DNA from: Clostridia bacterium
GTDB lineage: Bacteria > Bacillota > Clostridia > Oscillospirales > Ruminococcaceae
NCBI GenBank assembly: GCA_003246805.1
Contig: QKDG01000033.1
Location: 1-5,021, forward strand
Direction: 5' to 3'
Length of the DNA stretch: 5,021 nt
The notes beneath the pieces are model-generated. The model made no database searches, was not told the origin of the DNA, and saw only the letters and a list, made by a program, of their open reading frames with translations. Shown here one piece after another: positions 1 to 5,021 of the stretch. The position numbers were made by a program, and so were the translations under genes. The first letter of the stretch is position 1. Every line of letters begins with the position of its first letter.

Positions 1-164
1 AAAAAAAATTAATTAATATATTTTCATACAAAATTACATAACGTATTTTGCCTGTAATACTTGCATAGAAAGACAAAATGATGTATAATTTTATTTTAGT
101 ATAAGTGGTAGTATAGCTTTTTTGCTGTTCTCCAAAAAATCTTTAGAAAAGCGTGGTAAAAAAT
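1..164 (+). other. AT-rich 5' intergenic region and operon leader
   Basis: This stretch carries no recognisable gene. Bases 1-60 are almost pure A/T and look like spacer downstream of an unseen gene. After the putative promoter, the leader contains a short direct repeat, AGTATA at 98-103 and 110-115 separated by AGTGGT, and a T-run at 118-123. I see no intrinsic terminator and no complete T-box antiterminator motif (the AGGGTGGNACCGCG type). The closest match is AGCGTGGTA at 150-158, which lacks the ACCGCG half and any downstream terminator stem. Confidence 0.6.
61..89 (+). promoter_or_regulatory. Putative sigma-A promoter of the gatCAB-aspS2 operon
   Basis: A perfect -10 hexamer TATAAT lies at 84-89. 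A weak -35 candidate, TTGCAT at 61-66 (TTG of TTGACA conserved), sits exactly 17 bp upstream. Transcription would start near 95-97, giving a leader of about 70 bases before gatC. The surroundings are very AT-rich, so the -10 could be fortuitous, but it is the best-spaced pair upstream of the operon. Confidence 0.5.
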
Positions 165-443
165 ATGGATTTACAAATGGTAAGCTATTTATCAGAGCTT
201 GGAAAGCTGCAGTTTTCTGAACAGGAGCTTGAAAAGGTTGCACATGAAATGACTGATATTATCAATTTAATGGATACAATTAAAGATATTGATGTAACCT
301 ATGATGCTTTATTGGATAATAAGAATGTTTATCTTAACGATTTGAGGAAGGATATTTCCGAAAAATCAATGGATACCCAAAGTATATTAAACAACGCAAC
401 ACACAGCAATAATTGTTTTGTTGTTCCTAAAATAGTTGAATAA
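165..443 (+). CDS. gatC: Asp-tRNA(Asn)/Glu-tRNA(Gln) amidotransferase subunit GatC
   Basis: GatC is the small non-catalytic subunit that wraps between GatA and GatB and stabilises the cytoplasmic GatCAB complex. The 92-residue product has the family's usual size. It begins with the typical N-terminal helix pattern (S-Y-L-S-E-L-G-K-L-Q-F-S-E-Q-E-L, about residues 7-22), has a middle helix with the I-N-L-M-D-T-I-K-D-I-D pattern (about 32-42), and ends with the conserved L-R-K-D...I-L-N-N-A...F-V-V-P-K segment (60-89). I chose ATG at 165. An in-frame GTG at 153 would add four residues (M-V-K-N) but sits inside the only G-rich stretch (AGCGTGGTA) that could act as a weak ribosome site for 165. 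No strong Shine-Dalgarno is present, unlike gatA and gatB. It is first in the operon, 13 bases ahead of gatA, and the family assignment is firm. Confidence 0.93.
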   Translation: MDLQMVSYLSELGKLQFSEQELEKVAHEMTDIINLMDTIKDIDVTYDALLDNKNVYLNDLRKDISEKSMDTQSILNNATHSNNCFVVPKIVE

Positions 444-449
444 AGGGGG
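442..449 (+). promoter_or_regulatory. Ribosome binding site of gatA
   Basis: AAAGGGGG overlaps the gatC stop codon (441-443) and lies 7 bases before ATG 457. It decides the start of gatA. The open frame extends upstream to a TTG at 436, but that codon lies inside gatC, before this site, and would add seven residues that do not belong to the family. The arrangement suggests translational coupling of gatC and gatA. Confidence 0.8.
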
Positions 450-456
450 TTTTTGT

Positions 457-1908
457 ATGGACGTTTCAAAACTTAAAATAAGAGAAATGCGAAAGCTCCT
501 TGATGAAAAGCAGTTTTCAGCAGTTGAGCTGACAAAGGAGTATTTAAAAAGAATCAATGAGCTAAACAGCAGTATTGATGCTTTTATTACAGTAACAGAC
601 GATTTCGCAATCAAAAGCGCTGAAAAAGCACAGATAGCAATTGACAATAACTCAGCAAGTGCTTTAAGCGGAATACCAATTGCTATTAAAGATAACATCT
701 GCACAGAGGGTGTTAAAACCACATGCTCTTCAAAAATATTAGAGAGCTTTGTTCCACCATATAATGCTACTGTTATAGAGAATTTGAACAATAATGGTGC
801 TGTAATGCTGGGTAAAGTATCACTTGATGAATTTGCAATGGGTGGCTCAACACAGACTTCTGCATTTGCAAAAACTAAAAACCCTTATGACACAACAAAG
901 GTTCCCGGTGGTTCGTCAGGTGGAAGTGCTGCTGCTGTTGCGGCTTCACTTTGTGCCGGCTCGCTTGGCTCTGATACAGGTGGCTCAATAAGGCAACCTG
1001 CCGCTTTTTGTGGAGTAACAGGCTTGAAGCCGACTTACGGCAGGGTATCAAGATACGGGCTTGTTGCTTTTGCATCATCACTTGACCAGATAGGCCCTAT
1101 CGCAAAGGATGCTCACGATTGCGGAATTATACTGAATGCAATAAGCTCATACGATAAACACGACGGAACCTCGTCAAAGGTGCTTGTATCCGATTTTACA
1201 GCTAAAATCGGTCAGTCAGTTAAAGGCATGAAAATCGCTATCCCACAGGAATTTTATGGGGAGGGCATCGATGATGAAATAAAGGCAAAGGTTATGGCTG
1301 CGGCGCAAGTATATAAGGAGATGGGAGCAGAGCTTATTGAATGCTCAATGCCGTCACTAAAATATGCTATCCCTGCTTATTACCTTATTTCGTCTGCTGA
1401 GGCCTGCTCGAATTTGTCACGCTATGATGGTATAAAGTATGGCCATCGTTCTGACAATGACGAGAGCTTTGAGTCACTCATAAAATCATCACGTTCTGAG
1501 GGATTTGGTGATGAGGTCAAGAGAAGAATTCTGCTTGGCAACTATGCACTTTCAAGTGGCTACTATGATGCATACTACGGAAAAGCACTTGCCTTAAAAC
1601 AGAAAATAAGGCAGGAATACAATGATATCTTTAATAAATGCGATGTTATTTTAACGCCTACAACACCAACAACAGCTTATGGAATAAATGAAAATATCAC
1701 TGACCCTGTAAAAATGTATCAGGCAGATATATGCACAGTAACAGTCAATATTGCTGGGCTACCTGCAATATCAACAACCTGTGGCTATGATAAAAATTTA
1801 ATGCCTGTTGGAATGTCACTGATTGGCAGGGCTTTTGATGAGGCAACACTAATACAGGTGGCAGACGCATTCGAGCAAGGCTTTGTGCCTGTCGCTCCAA
1901 AGCTTTAA
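457..1908 (+). CDS. gatA: Asp-tRNA(Asn)/Glu-tRNA(Gln) amidotransferase subunit GatA (glutaminase)
   Basis: GatA is the amidase-signature subunit of GatCAB. It hydrolyses glutamine and passes the ammonia through a channel to GatB, which amidates the activated aminoacyl-tRNA. The 483-residue protein has the normal length. The amidase signature is intact: K78 in G-I-P-I-A-I-K-D-N is the catalytic lysine, S153 in P-G-G-S-S-G-G-S is the cis-serine, and S177 in G-S-D-T-G-G-S-I-R-Q-P is the nucleophile. The 24-residue spacing between the two serines is that of the amidase family. The P-T-Y-G-R-V-S-R-Y-G-L segment (192-202) and the C-terminal G-L-P-A-I-S...P-V-G-M...I-G region are also typical. ATG 457 was chosen for its G-rich ribosome site. 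The gene sits 13 bases after gatC and 18 bases before gatB, consistent with one transcript. No sign of damage is seen. Confidence 0.97.
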   Translation: MDVSKLKIREMRKLLDEKQFSAVELTKEYLKRINELNSSIDAFITVTDDFAIKSAEKAQIAIDNNSASALSGIPIAIKDNICTEGVKTTCSSKILESFVPPYNATVIENLNNNGAVMLGKVSLDEFAMGGSTQTSAFAKTKNPYDTTKVPGGSSGGSAAAVAASLCAGSLGSDTGGSIRQPAAFCGVTGLKPTYGRVSRYGLVAFASSLDQIGPIAKDAHDCGIILNAISSYDKHDGTSSKVLVSDFTAKIGQSVKGMKIAIPQEFYGEGIDDEIKAKVMAAAQVYKEMGAELIECSMPSLKYAIPAYYLISSAEACSNLSRYDGIKYGHRSDNDESFESLIKSSRSEGFGDEVKRRILLGNYALSSGYYDAYYGKALALKQKIRQEYNDIFNKCDVILTPTTPTTAYGINENITDPVKMYQADICTVTVNIAGLPAISTTCGYDKNLMPVGMSLIGRAFDEATLIQVADAFEQGFVPVAPKL

Positions 1909-1909
1909 A

Positions 1910-1917
1910 GGGGGAGG
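1910..1917 (+). promoter_or_regulatory. Ribosome binding site of gatB
   Basis: GGGGGAGG starts 2 bases after the gatA stop (1906-1908) and lies 9 bases before ATG 1927. It is a strong Shine-Dalgarno filling most of the 18-base gap, and it supports both the gatB start and translation from a shared message. Confidence 0.8.
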
Positions 1918-1926
1918 ACAAGCAAT

Positions 1927-3366
1927 ATGAGTAACTATATTACAGTAATCGGCCTTGAAATTCACGCAGAGCTTCTTACAAATTCAAAGGTTTTCTGCAC
2001 TTGCAGTGCTGAATTTGGTGGCGATGCAAATACAAGATGTTGCCCTGTCTGCACAGGCATGCCGGGCACACTTCCCGTTATAAATGAAACTGCTGTTGAA
2101 TATGCGGTAAAAGCAGGCTTTGCGCTTGGCTGTGATATCAACAAATTCTCAGTATTTGACAGAAAGAATTATTTTTATCCTGACTTGCCAAAGGCATATC
2201 AGATTTCTCAGCTTGAAAGGCCTTTATGTATAAATGGTTTGATTCCTGTTGAGGTTGACGGAAAGGTTAAAAATGTTAGGGTAAACCGTATTCATCTTGA
2301 AGAAGACGCAGGAAAGCTTGTTCATGATGATTTCAACGGAGTATCTCTTGCTGACTATAACCGTTGTGGTATTCCTCTGATTGAAATTGTTACTGAGCCT
2401 GACATTTCCTCAGCGGCTGAGGCTAAAGCGTTTGTTGAACAAGTTTCCCTTTTGTTGCAGTACGCAGGAGTATGTGACTGCAAGATGGAGCAGGGCTCAT
2501 TGAGGTGTGACGTTAATATTTCTTTGATGAAGCCGACTGATACAGAATTTGGCACAAGGGCTGAAATCAAAAACCTTAACTCATTGAAATCGATTGTTCG
2601 TGCAATTGAGTTTGAAGAAAAAAGGCAGGCACAGCTTCTTGATATGGGCAAGCGTGTTGTACAGGAAACAAGGCGTTTTAACGATAACAGGGGTGAAACC
2701 AAGTCACTTCGTAGCAAGGAAAACGCGCACGACTACCGTTACTTCCCCGAGCCTGATATTTTGCAGGTTAATTTTACAGATGAAATGCTTGATGAGATAA
2801 AGGCAAAGTTGCCTGAGCTGCCTGATGTAAGATACAGCAGATATGTAAAAGACTTCGGTTTAAGTGAGGTTGACGCTAAAATCATCATTCAGTCAAAGCT
2901 TGTTTCTGACTTTTTTGATGATACAGTCAGCAACTATAATAATCCTAAGAGCATCTGTGCATTTATATTGACCGAGCTTTTGAGGAGAATTAATCTGGGC
3001 GAAGTAGCAATGGAAAATCTGCCTTTCTCAGCAAAGGAATTTGCACAGCTGGTTGAAATGGCAGACACTGATAAAGTATCAAAAAATGATGCAAAAACAA
3101 TTCTCCGCTTTATGATAGAAAGCTCAAAATCGCCGTTGGAGCTTGCAAAGGAAAACGGAATGCTTATTGAAATAGACACAGGCAAGGTTTTGGAAACTAT
3201 TTCAAATGTTTTGGCAGAAAATCCGGCTATTGTTGAGCAATATATTTCCGGAGATACAAAGGTGTTTGGCTTTTTGATGGGGCAGTGCAACAAGGCATTA
3301 AAGGGCGTTGCCACACCAAAGGTTGTTAAAGAAGAGCTTGAAGCTAAGCTGGCTTCATTAAAATAA
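1927..3366 (+). CDS. gatB: Asp-tRNA(Asn)/Glu-tRNA(Gln) amidotransferase subunit GatB
   Basis: GatB binds the mischarged tRNA, activates the side-chain carboxylate of Asp or Glu with ATP, and transfers ammonia delivered from GatA. The 479-residue product is full length. The N-terminal cradle (about 1-290) opens with G-L-E-I-H (9-13). It carries four cysteines in a CxC...CxxC zinc arrangement (C24, C26, C39, C42), as in zinc-containing GatB proteins. Other family blocks are H-L-E-E-D-A-G-K (123-130), D-Y-N-R-C-G-I-P-L-I-E-I-V-T-E-P-D (143-159), G-S-L-R-C-D-V-N-I-S (190-199), R-A-E-I-K-N-L-N-S (211-219) and D-Y-R-Y-F-P-E-P-D (269-277). The helical linker and C-terminal YqeY-like tail domain (about 300-479) end in a recognisable G-F-L-M-G-Q-C-N-K-A-L-K-G block (448-460), which contacts the tRNA elbow in this family. 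It is 18 bases after gatA and 18 before aspS2. No anomalies are seen. Confidence 0.97.
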   Translation: MSNYITVIGLEIHAELLTNSKVFCTCSAEFGGDANTRCCPVCTGMPGTLPVINETAVEYAVKAGFALGCDINKFSVFDRKNYFYPDLPKAYQISQLERPLCINGLIPVEVDGKVKNVRVNRIHLEEDAGKLVHDDFNGVSLADYNRCGIPLIEIVTEPDISSAAEAKAFVEQVSLLLQYAGVCDCKMEQGSLRCDVNISLMKPTDTEFGTRAEIKNLNSLKSIVRAIEFEEKRQAQLLDMGKRVVQETRRFNDNRGETKSLRSKENAHDYRYFPEPDILQVNFTDEMLDEIKAKLPELPDVRYSRYVKDFGLSEVDAKIIIQSKLVSDFFDDTVSNYNNPKSICAFILTELLRRINLGEVAMENLPFSAKEFAQLVEMADTDKVSKNDAKTILRFMIESSKSPLELAKENGMLIEIDTGKVLETISNVLAENPAIVEQYISGDTKVFGFLMGQCNKALKGVATPKVVKEELEAKLASLK

Positions 3367-3370
3367 AAAA

Positions 3371-3380
3371 AGGCGAGTGA
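3371..3380 (+). promoter_or_regulatory. Ribosome binding site of aspS2
   Basis: AGGCGAGTGA lies in the 18-base gap between the gatB stop and ATG 3385. It is an imperfect match to AGGAGGTGA and weaker than the G-rich sites of gatA and gatB, but its spacing supports the chosen start. Confidence 0.55.
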
Positions 3381-3384
3381 GAAA

Positions 3385-4650
3385 ATGAAAAAAATAGACG
3401 GGTGCGAATTAATTAACGAATTTGATTTAGAAAAAGCTCAGAATAGTATAGGCGAGGTTATTTCAATACAGGCTTGCGTCCACAAGGTTCGCCAGATGAG
3501 TGGCTTTGCTTTTGTAGTTTTAAGAACAGCAAGATACCTTATTCAGTCAGTTTATTCACCTGAGAATTGCGCTGATGATATTTCTGATGTTAAAGAAGGC
3601 TGTTATATCACAATAACCGGAGAGGTTAAAAAGGATGACCGTGCGTTTAACGGTATAGAAATAGTATTAAAATCAGTAAAAATGCTTTCCAAGCCTGATT
3701 ATGATTATCCTTTGCATGTTTCGCATAAAAAGCTTGGCTGTTCACTTGATATCAACCTTGATATGCGTTCAGTAGCATTGAGAAATCCCTATGAGCGTGC
3801 TATATTCAAATTGCAGGAGGGGATCGTCTACGGCTTTGAGCAGTTTATGAAGAACAATTCATTTACAAGAATACACACACCAAAAATTGTTGCACAGGGT
3901 GCCGAGGGCGGAGCAAATATATTCCACCTTGAATACTTCAACAAGCCGGCATTTTTAAATCAGTCCCCGCAGTTTTATAAGCAAACCTGCGTTGCTTTTT
4001 TTAACAGAGTATATGAGATAGCACCTGTTTATCGTGCTGAACGCCACGCAACATCACGCCATTTAAACGAGTATATAGGCCTTGACTTTGAAATGGGCTT
4101 TATTGACAGTATGTATGACGTAATGAACATGGAAACTGCTATGCTAAAATATGTTATGGAATATATTAAAGAAAATTATGCTCCTGAGCTTGCAATTTTA
4201 AACGCCAATATCCCTGAGATAAATGAAATTCCGTCAGTAACCTTCCTTGAAGCAATGGACATTTTGAGGGGAAAAGGTGCAAAAAATAAGTTTGACCTTG
4301 AACCTGAGGATGAGGTTTTCCTATGTGAATATGCAAAGAAGGAATTTAACAGCGACTTCATTTTTGTAACTCATTTCCCTGCTGCAAAGCGCCCGTTCTA
4401 TGCAATGAATGACAGAGAAGACCCAAGGCTTGCTTTAAGCTTTGACTTATTGTTCAGGGGGCTTGAAATTACAACCGGCGGGCAGCGTATTCATGATTAT
4501 AATGAGCAGGTATCAAAAATGCAGGAAATGGGAATGGATATTGCCGAGTTCCCGACATATCTTGATATTCACAAATATGGAATGCCACCACATGGCGGTT
4601 TGGGTATCGGGCTTGAAAGATTTTTGATGAAGCTGCTTGAATTGATTTAA
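3385..4650 (+). CDS. aspS: Archaeal-type aspartyl-tRNA synthetase (aspartate--tRNA(Asn) ligase), C-terminally truncated
   Basis: This is a class IIb synthetase of the short archaeal/AspRS2 type, expected to charge tRNA(Asp), and if non-discriminating also tRNA(Asn), with aspartate. Residues about 20-100 form the OB-fold anticodon-binding domain, with H33 in the A-C-V-H-K-V-R strand. The catalytic core follows. Motif 1 leads to I-H-T-P-K (163-167), and E-G-G-A-N-I-F (174-180) and Q-S-P-Q-F-Y-K-Q (193-200) are AspRS-type rather than AsnRS-type. Motif 2 holds Y-R-A-E (216-219) and R-H-L-N-E (225-229). L-E-I-T-T-G-G-Q-R follows, and motif 3 is G-L-G-I-G-L-E-R, ending at R412. The protein stops at 421 residues, nine after that arginine. 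Homologues continue with a strand containing N-I-R-E...L-F-P-R-D and end in R-L-x-P near 438, so about 17 residues are missing. A frame-shifted remnant of the tail follows at 4644-4667. Placement with gatCAB supports a role in indirect Asn-tRNA synthesis. Whether the truncated enzyme is active is uncertain. Confidence 0.92.
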   Translation: MKKIDGCELINEFDLEKAQNSIGEVISIQACVHKVRQMSGFAFVVLRTARYLIQSVYSPENCADDISDVKEGCYITITGEVKKDDRAFNGIEIVLKSVKMLSKPDYDYPLHVSHKKLGCSLDINLDMRSVALRNPYERAIFKLQEGIVYGFEQFMKNNSFTRIHTPKIVAQGAEGGANIFHLEYFNKPAFLNQSPQFYKQTCVAFFNRVYEIAPVYRAERHATSRHLNEYIGLDFEMGFIDSMYDVMNMETAMLKYVMEYIKENYAPELAILNANIPEINEIPSVTFLEAMDILRGKGAKNKFDLEPEDEVFLCEYAKKEFNSDFIFVTHFPAAKRPFYAMNDREDPRLALSFDLLFRGLEITTGGQRIHDYNEQVSKMQEMGMDIAEFPTYLDIHKYGMPPHGGLGIGLERFLMKLLELI

Positions 4651-4667
4651 ACAGATTATTGCCATAA
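4644..4667 (+). pseudogene. Frame-shifted remnant of the aspS2 C-terminus
   Basis: In the -1 frame relative to aspS2, overlapping its last two codons and stop, the bases read GAT TTA AAC AGA TTA TTG CCA TAA, giving D-L-N-R-L-L-P-stop. Archaeal-type AspRS proteins end in a closely similar tail (D-x-x-R-L-x-P, directly followed by the stop). Joined to the L-L-E-L of aspS2, the sequence lacks only the 11 residues of the N-I-R-E...L-F-P-R strand. This is what a deletion of about 34 bases (11 codons plus one base) would leave. Adding those residues back would give 438 residues, the length I recall for the Thermococcus enzyme. Confidence 0.75.
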
Positions 4668-4689
4668 ATATAGTTTTAGCTATAAATAA

Positions 4690-4722
4690 AAAAGTGCCAG
4701 TCTTTTTAAGATGGGCACTTTT
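4690..4722 (+). terminator. Intrinsic terminator of the gatCAB-aspS2 operon, possibly bidirectional
   Basis: AAAAGTGCC (4690-4698) pairs perfectly with GGCACTTTT (4714-4722). Inside, TCTT (4701-4704) pairs with AAGA (4708-4711) around a TTT loop, separated from the outer stem by an A-G mismatch and a G-T pair. It starts 40 bases after the aspS2 stop. The + strand T-run is short (TTTT, then AGTTTGT). On the - strand the stem is followed by a better run, CTTTTTTATTT, so it may also stop transcription from the opposite side. It is repeated almost exactly at 4907-4933. Confidence 0.8.
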
Positions 4723-4727
4723 AGTTT

Positions 4728-4746
4728 GTAAAAAAAAAGTTTTTAC
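4728..4746. repeat. A/T-rich inverted repeat
   Basis: GTAAAAA (4728-4734) and TTTTTAC (4740-4746) form a perfect 7-bp inverted repeat around AAAAG. It lies just after the operon terminator. As an RNA hairpin it would be weak, so it may only reflect A-run composition. Confidence 0.4.
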
Positions 4747-4779
4747 AATACTTCACAAATCAAAGCGGGTGTTTACGTG

Positions 4780-4815
4780 GGGGGCTTTGCGGTCGCCCCC
4801 ACACCCCTTCGCAAA
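4780..4815. repeat. GC-rich structured repeat, copy 1
   Basis: This is a 36-base element, markedly GC-rich against its AT-rich surroundings, and identical to copy 2 at 34 of 36 positions. GGGGGC (4780-4785) pairs with GCCCCC (4795-4800) around a nine-base loop TTTGCGGTC. The outer bases GT (4777-4778) and AC (4801-4802) extend the stem across a one-G bulge. The loop bases TTTGCG (4786-4791) are perfectly complementary to CGCAAA at the 3' end of the element (4810-4815), allowing a pseudoknot or an alternative hairpin. No coding role is apparent. I take it to be a dispersed intergenic repeat or a structured RNA element. Confidence 0.75.
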
Positions 4816-4844
4816 TAAATTCTAATTTGATTGAAATATAAATC

Positions 4845-4880
4845 GGGGGCTTTGCGGTAGCCCCCGCACCCCTTCGCAAA
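4845..4880. repeat. GC-rich structured repeat, copy 2
   Basis: This is the second copy, 65 bases after the first, with 29 unrelated AT-rich bases between the two units. GGGGGC (4845-4850) pairs with GCCCCC (4860-4865), extended by C4844-G4866. The loop TTTGCGGTA again carries TTTGCG, complementary to CGCAAA at 4875-4880. Of the two differences from copy 1, one is in the loop (4859). The other (4866) is matched by a change on the opposite strand of the outer pair, which suggests conserved pairing. Confidence 0.75.
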
Positions 4881-4895
4881 AAAATCATAGTTTTT

Positions 4896-4913
4896 TGACA
4901 TTCTGAAGTGTCA
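4896..4913 (+). other. Hairpin overlapping the 5' arm of the second terminator
   Basis: TGACATT (4896-4902) pairs with AAGTGTCA (4906-4913), using one T-G pair, to form a 7-bp stem around a CTGA loop. Its 3' arm contains AGTGTCA, which is also the 5' arm of the terminator-like hairpin at 4907-4933, so the two folds exclude each other. The functional meaning is unknown. Confidence 0.4.
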
Positions 4914-4940
4914 GTCTTTTTAAGATTGGCACTATTTTTA
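4907..4940 (+). terminator. Second terminator-like hairpin, near-copy of the operon terminator
   Basis: AGTGTCAGTCTT (4907-4918) pairs over its full 12 bases with AAGATTGGCACT (4922-4933), with two G-T pairs and a TTT loop, followed by ATTTTTA. It matches the first hairpin at 25 of 27 positions (4693-4719 against 4907-4933), and its differences preserve or improve the stem. It could be a back-up terminator for the operon or for a transcript spanning the GC-rich repeats. Confidence 0.7.
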
Positions 4941-5021
4941 ATCAATTTTACCCGAATTATGCCGATATATAATAATAAATACTTAAAATTAAAGCATAAA
5001 ATATATTTTTATAAGTTTTAC
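4941..5021. other. AT-rich 3' end with no supported feature
   Basis: No open frame or strong signal is visible here. A TATAAT occurs at 4968-4973 on the + strand but has no credible -35 partner 16-18 bp upstream. Any neighbouring gene lies outside the window. Confidence 0.5.

Noticed and set aside
98..123. tRNA D-arm-like string (TAGTATAAGTGGTAGTATAG)
   Set aside because: The two AGTATA arms are direct, not inverted, so no D-stem forms. No acceptor or anticodon stem can be built around it, and no GGTTCRA-type T-arm follows.
387..791. Long open frame on the - strand over gatC/gatA
   Set aside because: It overlaps the well-conserved gatC end and gatA start, has no family features, and is explained as a shadow of the coding strand.
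2355..3314. Open frames on both strands inside gatB
   Set aside because: GatB is continuous and conserved through the whole stretch. The alternative frames have no ribosome sites or recognisable domains.
4644..4667. Programmed -1 frameshift to make a longer AspRS
   Set aside because: A shift at the last codons would add D-L-N-R-L-L-P but would still lack the N-I-R-E...F-P-R strand. No slippery heptamer or downstream stimulatory structure is adjacent. A deletion scar explains it better.
4780..4880. CRISPR-like geometry: two 36-base repeats with a 29-base spacer
   Set aside because: There are only two units, with strongly self-pairing GC-rich repeats, and no cas gene is in the window. The flanking sequence is ordinary intergenic DNA. 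The spacing is probably coincidental.
4760..4945. 61-codon open frame on the - strand across the GC-rich repeats
   Set aside because: It arises from the repeat sequence itself, is low in complexity and proline/arginine rich, has no plausible ribosome site, and crosses a terminator-like hairpin.
4968..4973. TATAAT as a promoter for a gene beyond the right edge
   Set aside because: No credible -35 hexamer lies 16-18 bp upstream, and such strings are expected by chance in sequence this AT-rich.

Overview
This window carries one complete, compact bacterial operon on the + strand, gatC-gatA-gatB-aspS2, followed by a 371-base gene-free stretch rich in structured repeats. All four proteins are recognisable. 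GatC, GatA and GatB form the tRNA-dependent amidotransferase (Asp/Glu-AdT). The fourth protein is an archaeal-type (class IIb, short, no bacterial insertion domain) aspartyl-tRNA synthetase of the kind usually called aspartate--tRNA(Asn) ligase. Base composition is low to moderate in GC, Shine-Dalgarno sites are strong and G-rich, and codon use is AT-leaning. Together with the pairing of gatCAB and an archaeal-type AspRS, this suggests an anaerobic Firmicute of the class Clostridia, perhaps an Oscillospiraceae/Ruminococcus-like gut bacterium. The taxonomic call is inference.

Layout: 1-164 is an AT-rich leader with a plausible sigma-A promoter (TTGCAT, 17 bp, TATAAT at 61-89) and no recognisable T-box. 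gatC (165-443), gatA (457-1908), gatB (1927-3366) and aspS2 (3385-4650) follow with gaps of 13, 18 and 18 bases and no internal terminator. 4651-5021 holds two near-identical terminator-like hairpins (4690-4722 and 4907-4940). They bracket two copies of a GC-rich 36-base element (4780-4815 and 4845-4880) that can fold into a hairpin with pseudoknot potential. The last 80 bases are plain AT-rich sequence.

How the genes work together: a non-discriminating AspRS would charge tRNA(Asn) with aspartate, and GatCAB would amidate Asp-tRNA(Asn) to Asn-tRNA(Asn) using ammonia released from glutamine in GatA. GatCAB can also convert Glu-tRNA(Gln) to Gln-tRNA(Gln). The operon therefore looks like an indirect route to Asn-tRNA, and probably also to Gln-tRNA.

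The most unusual point is at the 3' end of aspS2. The protein stops at 421 residues, just after motif 3, without the family's conserved final strand and tail (N-I-R-E...L-F-P-R-D...R-L-x-P). Immediately at the stop, in the -1 frame, the DNA reads D-L-N-R-L-L-P-stop, which matches that missing C-terminus. This indicates a roughly 34-base deletion that removed 11 codons and shifted the frame.
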